Assembly: GCF_000426245.1 (NCBI RefSeq)
Contig: NZ_AUEZ01000009.1
Location: 62,001 to 126,000, forward strand
DNA from: Bradyrhizobium sp. Ai1a-2
Lineage (GTDB): Bacteria > Pseudomonadota > Alphaproteobacteria > Rhizobiales > Xanthobacteraceae
DNA length: 64,000 nt
Direction of reading: 5' to 3'
Of the stretch, positions 44,055-53,220 are shown in pieces. The notes beneath the pieces were generated by a model, which did not search any database, had not been told where the DNA came from, and was given only the letters and a program-made list of their open reading frames with translations. Both the position numbers and the translations under genes were made by a program. How positions within the stretch are numbered: position 1 is the stretch's first letter; every line of letters begins with the position of its first letter.

Positions 44055-44737
44055 TCCGGCGTCAGTCCTGCCGTTGCCTTCCCAAATGCACTCGCATGCG
44101 CTTCCCGGATGGTCGCGCCGACCTCGGCGAGCGCTGTGCTGGCGCCGCGCGGATCGGCGAAGATGAAATCGCCGACCAGCACGAAGTCCGCGCCGGCGGA
44201 TGCAAATTCGAAAGCCTCTTCGCGCGAGGTGGCGTAGCCGACGCAGGGCGGCTCGAACAACTCGTCCCACCAGTTGAGCCGCTCGGCGATCGCCTGGGTC
44301 GAGGGCCGCTGTCCGCTCGCATCGGGCTCGCCGAACAGCACGTAATCGGCGCCGAGCTCGCCGGCGGCCATGGAATCGTGCCGTGTCGGCAGCCCGCCTA
44401 CGCCGGCGATGCGGTCCGGCTTCAGCGACGGCAGCGCCTCCTCCAGCGCGGCAAGGCCGGCGAGATGCGCGCCGTCGGCGCCGCCGCGCGCGACGAGCTC
44501 GACATGGCCGTCGATCAGGAGCGCGGCGCCGGCGTTCTGCACCACCGGCGCCAGCGCCTTTACGCGCGAGGTCATCGTGCGCTGGTCGGTCTCGCGCAGC
44601 CGCACCAGCACCGCGGCGACATCGGCCGCGGCGAGCAAAGCGGGCAGGCTCGCGATCAGTTCAGAGGGATCGTCCACCACCGGCGTCGCGAGATAGAGGC
44701 GCGGCGCCGGGCGTTGCGGAACGGGCTTTGCGGCCAA
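44051..44737 (-). CDS. ThiE-like TIM-barrel protein, catalytic residues not conserved
   Basis: A 228-residue protein of the thiamine-phosphate synthase/TenI superfamily. The scaffold is clear (RLYLATPVVDD, LVRLRETDQ, LGADYVLFGE, SAGADFVLVGDFIF). However, residues that bind pyrophosphate and the pyrimidine in ThiE are changed: the QLREK block reads RLRET, the INDR block reads IDGH, the Asp after HLGQ is missing, and the TPTK block is absent. It is therefore unlikely to make thiamine phosphate. It lies directly upstream of the Sel1 gene and one base downstream of the class I aldolase stop. True function unknown. Confidence 0.75.
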   Translation of the reverse strand: MAAKPVPQRPAPRLYLATPVVDDPSELIASLPALLAAADVAAVLVRLRETDQRTMTSRVKALAPVVQNAGAALLIDGHVELVARGGADGAHLAGLAALEEALPSLKPDRIAGVGGLPTRHDSMAAGELGADYVLFGEPDASGQRPSTQAIAERLNWWDELFEPPCVGYATSREEAFEFASAGADFVLVGDFIFADPRGASTALAEVGATIREAHASAFGKATAGLTPE

Positions 44738-45763
44738 TTATGCCACCTTCTTTTCCAGGCCGGTTTCCCAGGCGCCCTTGCTCGCGAGCGCGTTCATGTG
44801 CGCGCGGTGGGTGAAGGCGCGCTGGCCGGCGGCGACGTTCGCGGCCTTGCCGGACCATGCCTTCTGCGGCGCCGCCTGCAGTGCGCGGCCGTAGGAGAAC
44901 GTAAGCTTCCAGGGCAGGCCGCCGATCCGGTTCATCGCGTCAAGATGCGCGGTCGCCTCTTCGTCGCTCTGGCCGCCGGAGAGGAAGGCGATGCCGGGCA
45001 CGGCCGCGGGCACGCAGGCCTTCAAGAGGTGAATGGTCTTTTCCGCGACTTCCTGCACCGATGCCTGCTTGGGGCTCTTCTTGCCCGATACCGCCATGTT
45101 CGGCTTCAGCACCATGCCTTCGAGTTCGACGCGCTGCACGAACAGTTCACGGAATACGGTGTTGAGCACCTGCCGCGTCACCTCATAGCAGCGGTCGATG
45201 TCGTGGCCGCCGTCCATCAGCACTTCCGGCTCGACGATCGGCACGATCTGCGCCGCCTGGCACAGCGCGGCATAGCGCGCCAGCGCATGCGCGTTGACAT
45301 GAATCGCGGTCGTGGTGGGAATGCCCTGTCCGATGTCGATCACCGCGCGCCATTTCGCAAAGCGCGCGCCGCGATCGTAATATTTCTTCAGCCGCTCGGC
45401 GAGCTTGTCGAGGCCGACGGTCACGAGTTCGCCGGGGCAGGCGGGCAGAGCTTGCGTGCCCTCGTCCACCTTGATGCCGGGGATGCTGCCGGCCTGCTCG
45501 ATCAGCTTGACCAGCGGCGTGCCGTCCTTTGCGTTCTGCCAGATCGTCTCGTCATAGAGGATGACACCGGAGACATATTTGCTCATCGCCTCGGTCGAGC
45601 GAAACAGCATCTCGCGGTAGTCGCGACGGTTCTCCTCGGTCGATTCCACCCCGATCGCGTCGAAGCGCTTCTTGATGGTCCCTGAGGATTCGTCGGCGGC
45701 CAAAATGCCCTTGCCCGGGGTGACCATGGCAAGCGCGATCTTGTTGAGGTCAGCGAGATTCAT
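44738..45763 (-). CDS. Class I fructose-bisphosphate aldolase
   Basis: A 341-residue Schiff-base aldolase that splits fructose 1,6-bisphosphate in glycolysis or joins the trioses in the reverse direction. The family blocks GKGILAADESSGTIKKRF, EGMVLKPNMAVSG (with the Lys that forms the Schiff base) and FLSGGQSDEEATAHL are present. The ATG at 45763 is preceded by GGAGGA-like bases; the frame from 45796 adds 11 residues. The metal-dependent class II enzyme is encoded 275 bases upstream, so two unrelated aldolases sit together. Confidence 0.94.
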   Translation of the reverse strand: MNLADLNKIALAMVTPGKGILAADESSGTIKKRFDAIGVESTEENRRDYREMLFRSTEAMSKYVSGVILYDETIWQNAKDGTPLVKLIEQAGSIPGIKVDEGTQALPACPGELVTVGLDKLAERLKKYYDRGARFAKWRAVIDIGQGIPTTTAIHVNAHALARYAALCQAAQIVPIVEPEVLMDGGHDIDRCYEVTRQVLNTVFRELFVQRVELEGMVLKPNMAVSGKKSPKQASVQEVAEKTIHLLKACVPAAVPGIAFLSGGQSDEEATAHLDAMNRIGGLPWKLTFSYGRALQAAPQKAWSGKAANVAAGQRAFTHRAHMNALASKGAWETGLEKKVA

Positions 45764-45902
45764 GGAACGTCCTCCAGATGGTTCATGCCCTTGCAAACCA
45801 AAATAGGCGGTTATCGGGCAATTGCCTAGAAAACGTTCGCCGCGGCGGGCGCCAGAACATGACGAGATTAACGCAACTGAGAACCGCGGCGGCGGTGTGC
45901 TG

Positions 45903-46018
45903 CCTCTCCCGCTTGCGGGGGAGGGCCGGGGTGGGGGTGTCGCCGCGATTCACACTCCCCATGGGGGAGAGCCCCCACCCGGCGCCAACGCGCCGACCTC
46001 CCCCGCAAGCGGGAGAGG
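45903..46018. repeat. Palindromic intergenic repeat, family E
   Basis: CCTCTCCCGCTTGCGGGGGAGG opens and CCTCCCCCGCAAGCGGGAGAGG closes, around TGGGGGTG ... CCCCCACCC. It lies between the class II and class I aldolase genes and may separate their transcripts. Confidence 0.85.
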
Positions 46019-46037
46019 TGAAAAAACAGCGGCGGCT

Positions 46038-47105
46038 TCAAGCCACCTTCGGATCGAGTTCGCCCTTGGCGTAGCGCTTGGCCATTTCCGCCGTGGTCAG
46101 CACCTTCTTGATCTTGCTGGCCTGGCCGGCAGTATTGAACTCCTGCAGCCGCTGCTTGCACAGCTTGGTCATCGCTTCCATCGCGGGCTTCAAATATTTG
46201 CGCGGGTCGAACTCTTCCGGGTGTTCCTTGAACACCTTGCGGATCTGCCCGGTCATCGCCATGCGGTTGTCGGTATCGATGTTGATCTTGCGCACGCCGT
46301 TCTTGATGCCGCGCTGGATCTCGGACACAGGCACGCCCCAGGTCGGCTTCATCTTGCCGCCAAACTCGTTGATGATGTCCTGCAGGTCCTGCGGCACCGA
46401 CGAGGAGCCGTGCATCACCAGATGTGTGCTCGGCAGCTTGCGGTGGATCTCCTCGATCACGTTCATGGCGAGGATGTCGCCGTCCGGCTTGCGGGTGAAC
46501 TTGTAGGCGCCGTGCGAGGTGCCCATCGCGATCGCGAGCGCGTCGACCTTGGTCTCCTTCACGAACTTCACAGCCTCGTCCGGATTGGTGAGGAGCTGGT
46601 CGTGGGAGAGCTTGCCTTCCGCGCCGTGGCCGTCTTCCTTGTCGCCCATGCCGGTCTCGAGCGAGCCGAGCACGCCGAGTTCGCCTTCCACCGAAATGCC
46701 GCCGAGATGGGCCATGTTCGTGACCGTCCTGGTCACGCCGACATTGTAATCCCAGTCGCCGGGCGTCTTGCCGTCGGCTTTCAGCGAGCCGTCCATCATC
46801 ACCGACGTGAAGCCGGCCTGGATCGCGGTCATGCAGGTGGCGGGCTCGTTGCCGTGATCGAGATGCACGCAGACCGGGATCTGCGGGTAGATTTCGGTGA
46901 CAGCATCCATCATGTGCTTGAGCATCACGTCATTGGCATAGGCGCGGGCGCCACGGGAGGCCTGGATGATGACGGGCGCATCGAGGCTGGAAGCTGCCTC
47001 CATGATCGCCAACGCCTGTTCCATATTGTTGATGTTGAAGGCCGGCACCCCGTAATCGTGCTCAGCCGCATGGTCGAGCAGTTGCCGCAAGGTAATGCGA
47101 GCCAT
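46038..47105 (-). CDS. fba: Class II fructose-bisphosphate aldolase (Calvin-cycle subtype)
   Basis: A 355-residue zinc aldolase. Metal and substrate motifs: [10 protein letters not shown] near residue 21, [10 protein letters not shown] with zinc His, [16 protein letters not shown], and [10 protein letters not shown] with a further zinc His. The subtype with the long insert around [15 protein letters not shown] resembles CbbA-type enzymes used in the Calvin cycle. It is part of the minus-strand series tkt-gap-pgk-fba; no RuBisCO or phosphoribulokinase gene is in the window, so carbon fixation cannot be claimed. Confidence 0.95.
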   Translation of the reverse strand: MARITLRQLLDHAAEHDYGVPAFNINNMEQALAIMEAASSLDAPVIIQASRGARAYANDVMLKHMMDAVTEIYPQIPVCVHLDHGNEPATCMTAIQAGFTSVMMDGSLKADGKTPGDWDYNVGVTRTVTNMAHLGGISVEGELGVLGSLETGMGDKEDGHGAEGKLSHDQLLTNPDEAVKFVKETKVDALAIAMGTSHGAYKFTRKPDGDILAMNVIEEIHRKLPSTHLVMHGSSSVPQDLQDIINEFGGKMKPTWGVPVSEIQRGIKNGVRKINIDTDNRMAMTGQIRKVFKEHPEEFDPRKYLKPAMEAMTKLCKQRLQEFNTAGQASKIKKVLTTAEMAKRYAKGELDPKVA

Positions 47106-47160
47106 CCGGATTCTCCCTGTATTTACAGCGCTTTCGCGCTTCAGTCGGTCTCAATTACGT

Positions 47161-47205
47161 ATGATCATTCCGGAAAACCGGTTCCCACTTTTCCGGATCA
47201 TGCTC
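47161..47205. repeat. Palindromic intergenic repeat, family A (inverted orientation)
   Basis: ATGATCATTCCGGAAAACCGG faces CTTTTCCGGATCATGCTC. It occupies the pgk-fba gap and its end touches the pgk stop codon, so the pgk transcript would end in or read through a hairpin. Confidence 0.82.
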
Positions 47206-48401
47206 TAGCGGGTCTTCAACACTTCGACGCCCGGCAGCGGCTTGCCTTCCATCCATTCAAGAAACGCGCCGCCGGCGGTCGAGACATAGGTGAAATCGTG
47301 CGCGACGCCGGCCTGGTTCAGCGCTGCGACCGTATCGCCGCCGCCTGCGACCGAAAGCAGCTTCTTGGCCTTGGTGCGCTCGGCGGCGTGCTTGGCCGCC
47401 ACCATCGTGCCGCGATCGAACGGCGTCAGCTCGAAGGCGCCAAGCGGGCCGTTCCACACCAGCGTCGCCGCATCGTCGATCGCGGCATGGATGCGGGCGA
47501 TCGACTGCGGGCCGACGTCGAGGATCATGCCCTCGGCCGGGATCGCATCCAGGCCATAGGCATGCGACGGCGAATTGGCCGCGAAGTGGAAGGCGACGAC
47601 GGCGTCGACGGGAAGGATGATGGCGCAATTGGATGCCGCGGCCTTGTCCAGGATGCGCAGCGCGGTGGCGGCGAGATCCTTCTCCGCCAGCGACTTGCCG
47701 ATGCCGACGCCCTGCGCGTGCAGGAACGTGTTGGCCATGCCGCCGCCGATCACCAGCGCGTCGACCTTGCTGACGAGATTTTCGAGGAGGTCGATCTTGG
47801 TGGACACCTTGGCGCCGCCGATGATCGCAATCACCGGCTTGGTCGGCGCTTCCAATGCCTTGCCGAGCGCATCGAGTTCGGCCTGCATTGTGCGTCCGGC
47901 ATAGGCCGGCAGCTTGTGGCCGAGGCCTTCGGTCGAAGCATGGGCGCGGTGCGCCGCCGAGAATGCGTCGTTGACCCAGATGTCGCCGAGCTTTGCCAAT
48001 TCGGCGACGAAGGCAGGATCGTTCTTCTCTTCCTCCTTGTGGAAGCGCGTATTCTCCAGGCAAAGGATCTCGCCGTCCTTCAGCGCCGCCACGGCCGTTG
48101 CCGCGGGCTCGCCGATGCAGTCTTCGGCGAAAGCGACAGGCTTCTTGATCACTTTCGACAGCGCTTCAGCGACCGGCTTCAGCGACTCCTTGGGATCGCG
48201 TCCCTTGGGACGGCCGAAATGCGCAAGCAGGATGACCTTGCCGCCCTTGTCGGAAAGCTCGGTGATCGTCGGCGCGACGCGCTCGAGCCGCGTGGTGTCG
48301 GTGACGCGGCCATTTTCCATGGGAACGTTGAGGTCGACGCGGAGCAGCACGCGCTTGCCCTTCACGTCGACGTCGTCGAGGGTGCGGAATGATTTTGTCA
48401 T
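47205..48401 (-). CDS. pgk: Phosphoglycerate kinase
   Basis: A 398-residue glycolytic kinase that transfers phosphate from 1,3-bisphosphoglycerate to ADP. Blocks: [15 protein letters not shown] at the start, [48 protein letters not shown], and [16 protein letters not shown] in the nucleotide domain. The ATG at 48401 gives [16 protein letters not shown]; seven upstream residues were excluded. Confidence 0.96.
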   Translation of the reverse strand: MTKSFRTLDDVDVKGKRVLLRVDLNVPMENGRVTDTTRLERVAPTITELSDKGGKVILLAHFGRPKGRDPKESLKPVAEALSKVIKKPVAFAEDCIGEPAATAVAALKDGEILCLENTRFHKEEEKNDPAFVAELAKLGDIWVNDAFSAAHRAHASTEGLGHKLPAYAGRTMQAELDALGKALEAPTKPVIAIIGGAKVSTKIDLLENLVSKVDALVIGGGMANTFLHAQGVGIGKSLAEKDLAATALRILDKAAASNCAIILPVDAVVAFHFAANSPSHAYGLDAIPAEGMILDVGPQSIARIHAAIDDAATLVWNGPLGAFELTPFDRGTMVAAKHAAERTKAKKLLSVAGGGDTVAALNQAGVAHDFTYVSTAGGAFLEWMEGKPLPGVEVLKTR

Positions 48402-48418
48402 TGGAGTGTCCTCTGCGG

Positions 48419-48463
48419 CCATCCTTCGAGACGCCGCGCCAGGCGCGGCTTCTCAGGATGAGG
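48419..48463. repeat. Short inverted repeat (CATCCTTCGAGACGC type)
   Basis: CCATCCTTCGAGACGCCGCGCC and GGCGCGGCTTCTCAGGATGAGG form an imperfect hairpin between gap and pgk, resembling another dispersed repeat type. Only one copy in the window, so family status is uncertain. Confidence 0.5.
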
Positions 48464-48558
48464 TCTCTCGCTCATGGCAAGAGGCGCGCCACGCTGGCAA
48501 ATCTACGCAGCCTGCGTAAACTTGGCTGCGGCGCGTCTCGAACCACGAAGCCAAGAAA

Positions 48559-49566
48559 TCAGAGCAGCTTCCCGATCGCGACAGCCGTGTCGGCCATGCG
48601 GTTGGAGAAGCCCCACTCGTTGTCGTACCACGACATCACGCGCACCAGCGTGCCATTCAGCACCTTGGTCTGGTCCATGTGGAAGGTCGACGAATGCGGA
48701 TCGTGGTTGAAGTCGATCGAGACGTTCGGCGCGGTGGTGTAGCCGAGAATGCCCTTGAGCTGCTGCTCTGAAGCACGCTTCATCGCCTCGTTGATTTCCT
48801 TGGGGTCGGTTGCGCGCTTGGCGACGATCTTCAGGTCCACCACCGAGACGTTCGGGGTCGGGACGCGGATCGCAACGCCGTCGAGCTTGCCCTTCAGTTC
48901 GGGCAGCACCAGGCCGATCGCCTTGGCCGCACCGGTCGAGGTCGGGATCATCGACATTGCCGCCGCGCGGCCGCGATAGAGATCCTTGTGCAGCGTGTCC
49001 AGCGTCGGCTGGTCGCCGGTATAGGCATGGATCGTGGTCATGAAGCCGGTCTCGATGCCGACTGTGTCGTTCAGCACCTTCGCCACCGGCGCAAGACAGT
49101 TGGTGGTGCAGGAGCCGTTGGAGATGACCAGGTGATCCTTGGTCAGCGTGTCATGGTTGACGCCGAAGACGATCGTGGCATCGGCGCCGTCGGCAGGTGC
49201 GGAGACCAGCACGCGCTTGGCGCCGGCGGTCAGATGTGCGGACGCCTTGTCCTTGGCGGTGAAGATGCCGGTGCACTCAAGTGCCACGTCGACGCCAAGC
49301 TCCTTCCAGGGCAGCTTGGACGGATCGCGCTCGGCCGACACCTTGATCTTGCTGCTGCCGACGCTGATCGTATCGCCATCGACGGTGACGGTGCCGGGGA
49401 AGCGGCCATGCACGGAGTCGAAACGGAGCAAATGGGCGTTGGTCTCGACCGGGCCGAGATCGTTGATCCCGACCACTTCGATGTCCTTGCGGCCGGACTC
49501 GGCGATGGCACGGAGAACGTTGCGGCCGATGCGGCCGAACCCGTTGATAGCGACCCGGACTGCCAT
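48559..49566 (-). CDS. gap: Type I glyceraldehyde-3-phosphate dehydrogenase
   Basis: A 335-residue enzyme oxidising glyceraldehyde 3-phosphate with phosphate. NAD site [17 protein letters not shown], catalytic [13 protein letters not shown] with Cys153, and [15 protein letters not shown] at the C-terminus are all present. It lies between tkt and pgk on the minus strand. Confidence 0.96.
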   Translation of the reverse strand: MAVRVAINGFGRIGRNVLRAIAESGRKDIEVVGINDLGPVETNAHLLRFDSVHGRFPGTVTVDGDTISVGSSKIKVSAERDPSKLPWKELGVDVALECTGIFTAKDKASAHLTAGAKRVLVSAPADGADATIVFGVNHDTLTKDHLVISNGSCTTNCLAPVAKVLNDTVGIETGFMTTIHAYTGDQPTLDTLHKDLYRGRAAAMSMIPTSTGAAKAIGLVLPELKGKLDGVAIRVPTPNVSVVDLKIVAKRATDPKEINEAMKRASEQQLKGILGYTTAPNVSIDFNHDPHSSTFHMDQTKVLNGTLVRVMSWYDNEWGFSNRMADTAVAIGKLL

Positions 49567-49708
49567 GCTGTTTCACTCCTCTAATAGCTGTTGCCGTCCC
49601 CACTGGCGCGTGCTCCAGCGAGGGTGTTACGGCGGATCGCCCGGTTCGGCCGGACGAGGACGGATTAGATAGAGGTTACCTAGTCCTTTTTCGGGGCAAG
49701 CTCAACCG

Positions 49709-51694
49709 CTAGCCAACGCGCTTCAGGGCAGCGTTAACGGCAGCCTCGGCGGTAATTCCGAAGTGCTTGAAAAGGTCCTTCGCCGGCGCGCTGGCGCCGA
49801 AACCGTGCATGCCGATGAATTCGCCATCCTGGCCGATCACAGCATCCCAGCCCCAGCGCACGGCCGCCTCGATCGCGATCTTGACCGGCGCATTGCCGAT
49901 GATGGCCTTTTTTCGGTCTTCGGGCTGCGCCAGTAACAATTCCAGCGAAGGCGCCGACACCACCCGCGACGGGATGCCGCGTTCCGCGAGCTGTTTCTGC
50001 GCGTCGACAGCGATCTGGACTTCGGAACCGGACGCGAAGAATGACACTTTTGCGTCACCCTGGGCCGCGACCAGTTCATAGGCGCCATGGCTGCACGGAC
50101 TATCGGCAGGCGCGGTGGTTCGAAGCTGCGGCAGGTTCTGTCGCGTCAGCGCCAGCACCGTCGGGCCATCGATCCGGTTCAGCGCGAGCTCCCAGCATTC
50201 TGCAACCTCGACGGCATCGCAGGGGCGGAACACGCGCATGTTGGGAATGGCGCGCAGCGCGGAGAGGTGCTCGACCGGCTGGTGCGTCGGGCCGTCTTCG
50301 CCGAGCCCGATCGAGTCATGGGTCATGACATAAACCACGCCGGTGCCCATCAACGCCGCAAGTCGCATCGCCGGCCGCGCATAGTCGGTGAACACCAGGA
50401 AGGTCGCGCCGTTCGGCGCAAAGCCGCCATGCAGGAAGATGCCGTTCATCGCCGCCGCCATGCCGTGCTCGCGGATGCCGTAATGAACGAAGCGGCCCTT
50501 CGGCGTCTTGGCGGAGAAGTTGACCGCCGATTTCGCCTTGTTGTTGTTGGAGCCGGTGAGATCGGCCGAGCCGGCGAGAAACTCCATCGGCATCGCGGCG
50601 GCGATCACCTCGATCGCGGCCTCCGATGATTTGCGGGTCGCAACGTTGAGCGGGTTTTCGAGCAGCGCCTTCTTGTGCCCCTTCAGCGCTTTTGCCAGCG
50701 AGGCCGGCCGCTCGTGCCGCAGCCGGCGCTCGAATTCGGCGCGCTTGCGGCTGCCAAGCTCGGCGTAACGCGCTTCCCACTCCTGGCGCTCCGCGGCGCC
50801 ACGCACGCCCGCTTCGCGCCAGGCCTTCAGCACGTCATCCGGCACCGAGAAGGGTTCGAGCGAGATGCCGAGCTTTTCCTTGGCGCCTTTCAACTCGTCG
50901 GCGCCGAGCGCCTCGCCATGCACCTTGTTGGTGCCAGCCTTGGTCGGCGCGCCATAGCCGATCGTGGTCTTGCAGGCGATCAGCGTCGGCTTGCTCGATT
51001 TCTGCGCGCGCGTGATTGCATCCGCGATTGCTTTCTGGTCCTGGCCGTTGATGAGTTCGGCGGCCCAGCCCGCCGACTTGAATCGCTTCACCTGGTCGAC
51101 GGAATCCGCAAGCGACGTCGGGCCGTCGATCGAGATGCCGTTGTCGTCATAGAGCACGATCATTTTGTTGAGCCGCCAGTGGCCGGCGAGCGCGATCGCT
51201 TCCTGCGACACGCCTTCCATCAGGTCGCCATCGGAGGCGAGCACATAGGTGTGATGGTTGACGATCTTCTTGCCGAATTCGGCGGCGAGCATCTTCTCCG
51301 CCACCGCCATGCCGACCGCGGTCGAGATGCCCTGGCCGAGCGGGCCGGTGGTGGTCTCGATGCCCTTGGTGTGGAAGTTCTCCGGATGCCCCGGGGTCAG
51401 CGAGCCCAATTGACGGAAGTGCTTGAGCTGGTCGAGCGGCATGTCCTTGTTGCCGGTGAGGTACAGCAGCGAATAGAGCAGCATCGAGCCGTGGCCGGCC
51501 GAGAGCACGAAGCGATCGCGGTCCGGCCAGGCGGGGTCGGCCGCATCGAATTTCAGAAACTGTGTAAACAGGACGGTCGCGACGTCGGCCGCGCCCATCG
51601 GCAGCCCGGGATGGCCGGATTTCGCCTTCTCGACCGCATCCATTGCGAGCCCGCGAATGGCGTTGGCCATACGGGTGTGATCGACCTGCGTCAT
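49709..51694 (-). CDS. tkt: Transketolase
   Basis: A 661-residue thiamine-diphosphate enzyme that moves two-carbon units between sugar phosphates (pentose phosphate and Calvin cycles). It starts MTQVDHTRMANAIRGLAMDA; key parts are HPGLPMGAADVATVLF, DGDLMEGVSQEAIALAGHW with the GDG-like cofactor site, and MTHDSIGLGEDGPTHQPVEH. First gene of the tkt-gap-pgk-fba series. The frame upstream to 51895 has no family match. Confidence 0.95.
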   Translation of the reverse strand: MTQVDHTRMANAIRGLAMDAVEKAKSGHPGLPMGAADVATVLFTQFLKFDAADPAWPDRDRFVLSAGHGSMLLYSLLYLTGNKDMPLDQLKHFRQLGSLTPGHPENFHTKGIETTTGPLGQGISTAVGMAVAEKMLAAEFGKKIVNHHTYVLASDGDLMEGVSQEAIALAGHWRLNKMIVLYDDNGISIDGPTSLADSVDQVKRFKSAGWAAELINGQDQKAIADAITRAQKSSKPTLIACKTTIGYGAPTKAGTNKVHGEALGADELKGAKEKLGISLEPFSVPDDVLKAWREAGVRGAAERQEWEARYAELGSRKRAEFERRLRHERPASLAKALKGHKKALLENPLNVATRKSSEAAIEVIAAAMPMEFLAGSADLTGSNNNKAKSAVNFSAKTPKGRFVHYGIREHGMAAAMNGIFLHGGFAPNGATFLVFTDYARPAMRLAALMGTGVVYVMTHDSIGLGEDGPTHQPVEHLSALRAIPNMRVFRPCDAVEVAECWELALNRIDGPTVLALTRQNLPQLRTTAPADSPCSHGAYELVAAQGDAKVSFFASGSEVQIAVDAQKQLAERGIPSRVVSAPSLELLLAQPEDRKKAIIGNAPVKIAIEAAVRWGWDAVIGQDGEFIGMHGFGASAPAKDLFKHFGITAEAAVNAALKRVG

Positions 51695-52091
51695 GATGAA
51701 AATCCGTCTGGAATGAGAGGCTTGGCTTGCATGCGCGCCGCCCGGAGGGCCCGCCATATGCGGGTGGTAGGCACGGAGGAGGGCTGGATAGCACCTCAAT
51801 CCCGGAAGTCCAAGGGAAGTCCAAGGCAAGGAAACGCGGTTTTGGCCGCAAAGTTGCCCCCGGGGTGTCCGGCCGAGGGGGGCATGAACCCGCATGGGAC
51901 GCCGGTTTCCTGAGCGGAAGGGCCGGGTAAATCGGCAGGCGCGGCGCCCGGGGCGGCTCCATCTATCGGTGCATAGTTTTCCGGCGGCGTTGCGCCGGCC
52001 TCGTTCACCACGTAAATTTCATCGCCTAAGCGCTTGCCGCACCGCAAGGATTCGCGGACGGCCACGCCATCGAGGGTCCACCTTGTCTCGT
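51695..52091. other. 397-base gap between divergent tkt and DUF4164
   Basis: The region should contain the tkt promoter and that of the DUF4164-zapA genes. Open frames on both strands look like coding noise; the best, 51796-52065 on the minus strand (89 codons, MAVRESLRCGKRLGDEIYVV), has no match I recognise and no strong ribosome site. A short purine run near 51775 is visible but no clear operator. Confidence 0.55.
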
Positions 52092-52415
52092 ATGAGCGAT
52101 CGTTCCACCAGCGCGGCTGCCAGTGTTGAGCCCGCTATCGCCGACATCGATGCCGCCACACGGCGATTGATGGCGGCGCTGGATGCGCTGGAGAGCGCCG
52201 TCGAGCGACGGCGCGAGGCTGATCGCGACGAGAACGAACTGGCGAGTCGGATCCAGGCGCTCGGCGCTGATCGCTCGCGGCTTGCGGACGAGCTCGATAA
52301 CTCATTGGTGAAGACGCGCAAGCTCGAGCGCACCAATCGCGAGATCGCCGAGAAGCTGGATGCTGCGATTGGCACCATTCGCGCCGTGCTCGATGGCGGG
52401 GAGAACACGCGATGA
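52092..52415 (+). CDS. DUF4164 coiled-coil protein
   Basis: A 107-residue mostly helical protein of DUF4164, found beside zapA in alphaproteobacteria. One long predicted coiled coil runs through DALESAVERRREADRDENEL and SLVKTRKLERTNREIAEKL. The ATG at 52092 gives MSDRSTSAAASVEPAIADID. Its stop overlaps the zapA start by four bases, which argues for a role linked with ZapA in division, though none is shown. Confidence 0.85.
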   Translation: MSDRSTSAAASVEPAIADIDAATRRLMAALDALESAVERRREADRDENELASRIQALGADRSRLADELDNSLVKTRKLERTNREIAEKLDAAIGTIRAVLDGGENTR

Positions 52416-52795
52416 GCCACATCAACGTCACCATCAACGGCCGGCAATACCGGATGGCTTGCGAAGAGGGGCAGGAGGTTCGTCTCCTGAAGCTCGCGGA
52501 GAACCTCGAATCGCGCATCGAATCGCTGCGTGGCAAGTTCGGTGAGATCGGTGATGCCCGCCTCACCGTGATGGCGGCGCTCACCGCTTGCGACGAACTG
52601 GCCGACGCCGGCGCACGCATCCGCAGCCTGGAGGAGGAAGTCGAATCCTTGCGCAACTCCGGAGCTGCCGCGGTCGACCGCGCCCGCGCCACGCAGGTCG
52701 CGATCTCGAACGCACTCAACGCCGCCGCCGAGCGGATCGAGAAAACCACGCAGGTGCTCAACCGTACCGTCGGTGGCGGTATCGCGATCGGCTAG
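52412..52795 (+). CDS. zapA: Cell division protein ZapA
   Basis: A 127-residue protein that binds FtsZ and stabilises the division ring. It has the ZapA start MSHINVTINGRQYRMACEEG, the LLKLAENLESRIESL helix and a C-terminal coiled coil (SLEEEVESLRNSGAAAVDRA). The 6S RNA and 5-formyltetrahydrofolate cyclo-ligase genes follow, the same order as in E. coli. Confidence 0.94.
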   Translation: MSHINVTINGRQYRMACEEGQEVRLLKLAENLESRIESLRGKFGEIGDARLTVMAALTACDELADAGARIRSLEEEVESLRNSGAAAVDRARATQVAISNALNAAAERIEKTTQVLNRTVGGGIAIG

Positions 52796-52921
52796 CTTGC
52801 TGCATCACCCCCCTCAGGTGAGGGTAAGTCCACCCGAAATCGCTTCCCGCTGGCGGAACGCCGCAGTCGTCGCTACATTACCCCCTGCGAAGCTGCGTTG
52901 CGCGTCAGGAGCTATATTATC

Positions 52922-53065
52922 CCCGGGGCCTTATCGATCCTTTAGGGAACTGTCCCTGGCCGGGTCCGTGGACCCGGACATATGGTGCCCACCTACTTTC
53001 GTAGGGAACTCCGGGATCGAACGCTCCAACGGCTTCTGTGGCTTCGCGCTCTGTTTTTACTGTTG
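52922..53065 (+). ncRNA. ssrS: 6S RNA, regulator of RNA polymerase
   Basis: 6S RNA mimics an open promoter and binds housekeeping RNA polymerase in stationary phase. The region lies between zapA and 5-formyltetrahydrofolate cyclo-ligase, the conserved locus. A TATATT box at 52913-52918 precedes it. The ends can pair: GGGGCC (52924-52929) with GGCTTC (53031-53036), including G-U pairs, and TCGATCC (52933-52939) with GGGATCGA (53013-53020). Inside, a GGGTCC/GGACCC hairpin (52962-52975) and AGGGAACT repeats on both sides fit the large central bubble. A T-run follows at 53053. Exact ends are uncertain by about 15 bases. Confidence 0.85.
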
Positions 53066-53098
53066 CGTTTCTCAGGCGTGATCGACTCCAATACCGCC

Positions 53099-53200
53099 GT
53101 CATACCCCGCGAAAGCGGGGTATCCAGTACGCGGCGGCGTTGCCGTTAGAGCACGAGCGTCTCTGGAATTACTGGATCATCCGCCTGCGCGGATGATGAC
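53099..53200. repeat. Palindromic intergenic repeat, family D
   Basis: GTCATACCCCGCGAAAGCGGGGTATCCAGTA opens; TTACTGGATCATCCGCC ... GGCGGATGATGAC-like bases close. It sits between 6S RNA and the cyclo-ligase gene, where it could insulate the two. Confidence 0.83.
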
Positions 53201-53220
53201 AGCGGCGGCGGAGGAAACAC

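Noticed and set aside
44051-44737. Functional thiamine-phosphate synthase thiE
   Set aside because: Pyrophosphate- and pyrimidine-binding residues are replaced and no other thi gene or TPP riboswitch is nearby.
45822-48392. 856-codon open frame on the plus strand
   Set aside because: It covers the class II aldolase and pgk genes in antisense and also reads through a family E repeat.
46038-51694. Calvin-cycle cbb operon
   Set aside because: tkt, gap, pgk and class II aldolase are present, but there is no RuBisCO, phosphoribulokinase, bisphosphatase or cbbR in the window. The set also serves glycolysis and gluconeogenesis.
51796-52065. 89-residue minus-strand protein upstream of tkt
   Set aside because: The N-terminus looks reasonable but there is no recognisable family, no strong ribosome site and the second half is Pro/Gly/Ala noise. 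Left as part of an intergenic region.
16312-53200. CRISPR array from the recurring palindromes
   Set aside because: Copies are thousands of bases apart, differ in stem sequence and have no regular spacers; no cas genes occur.
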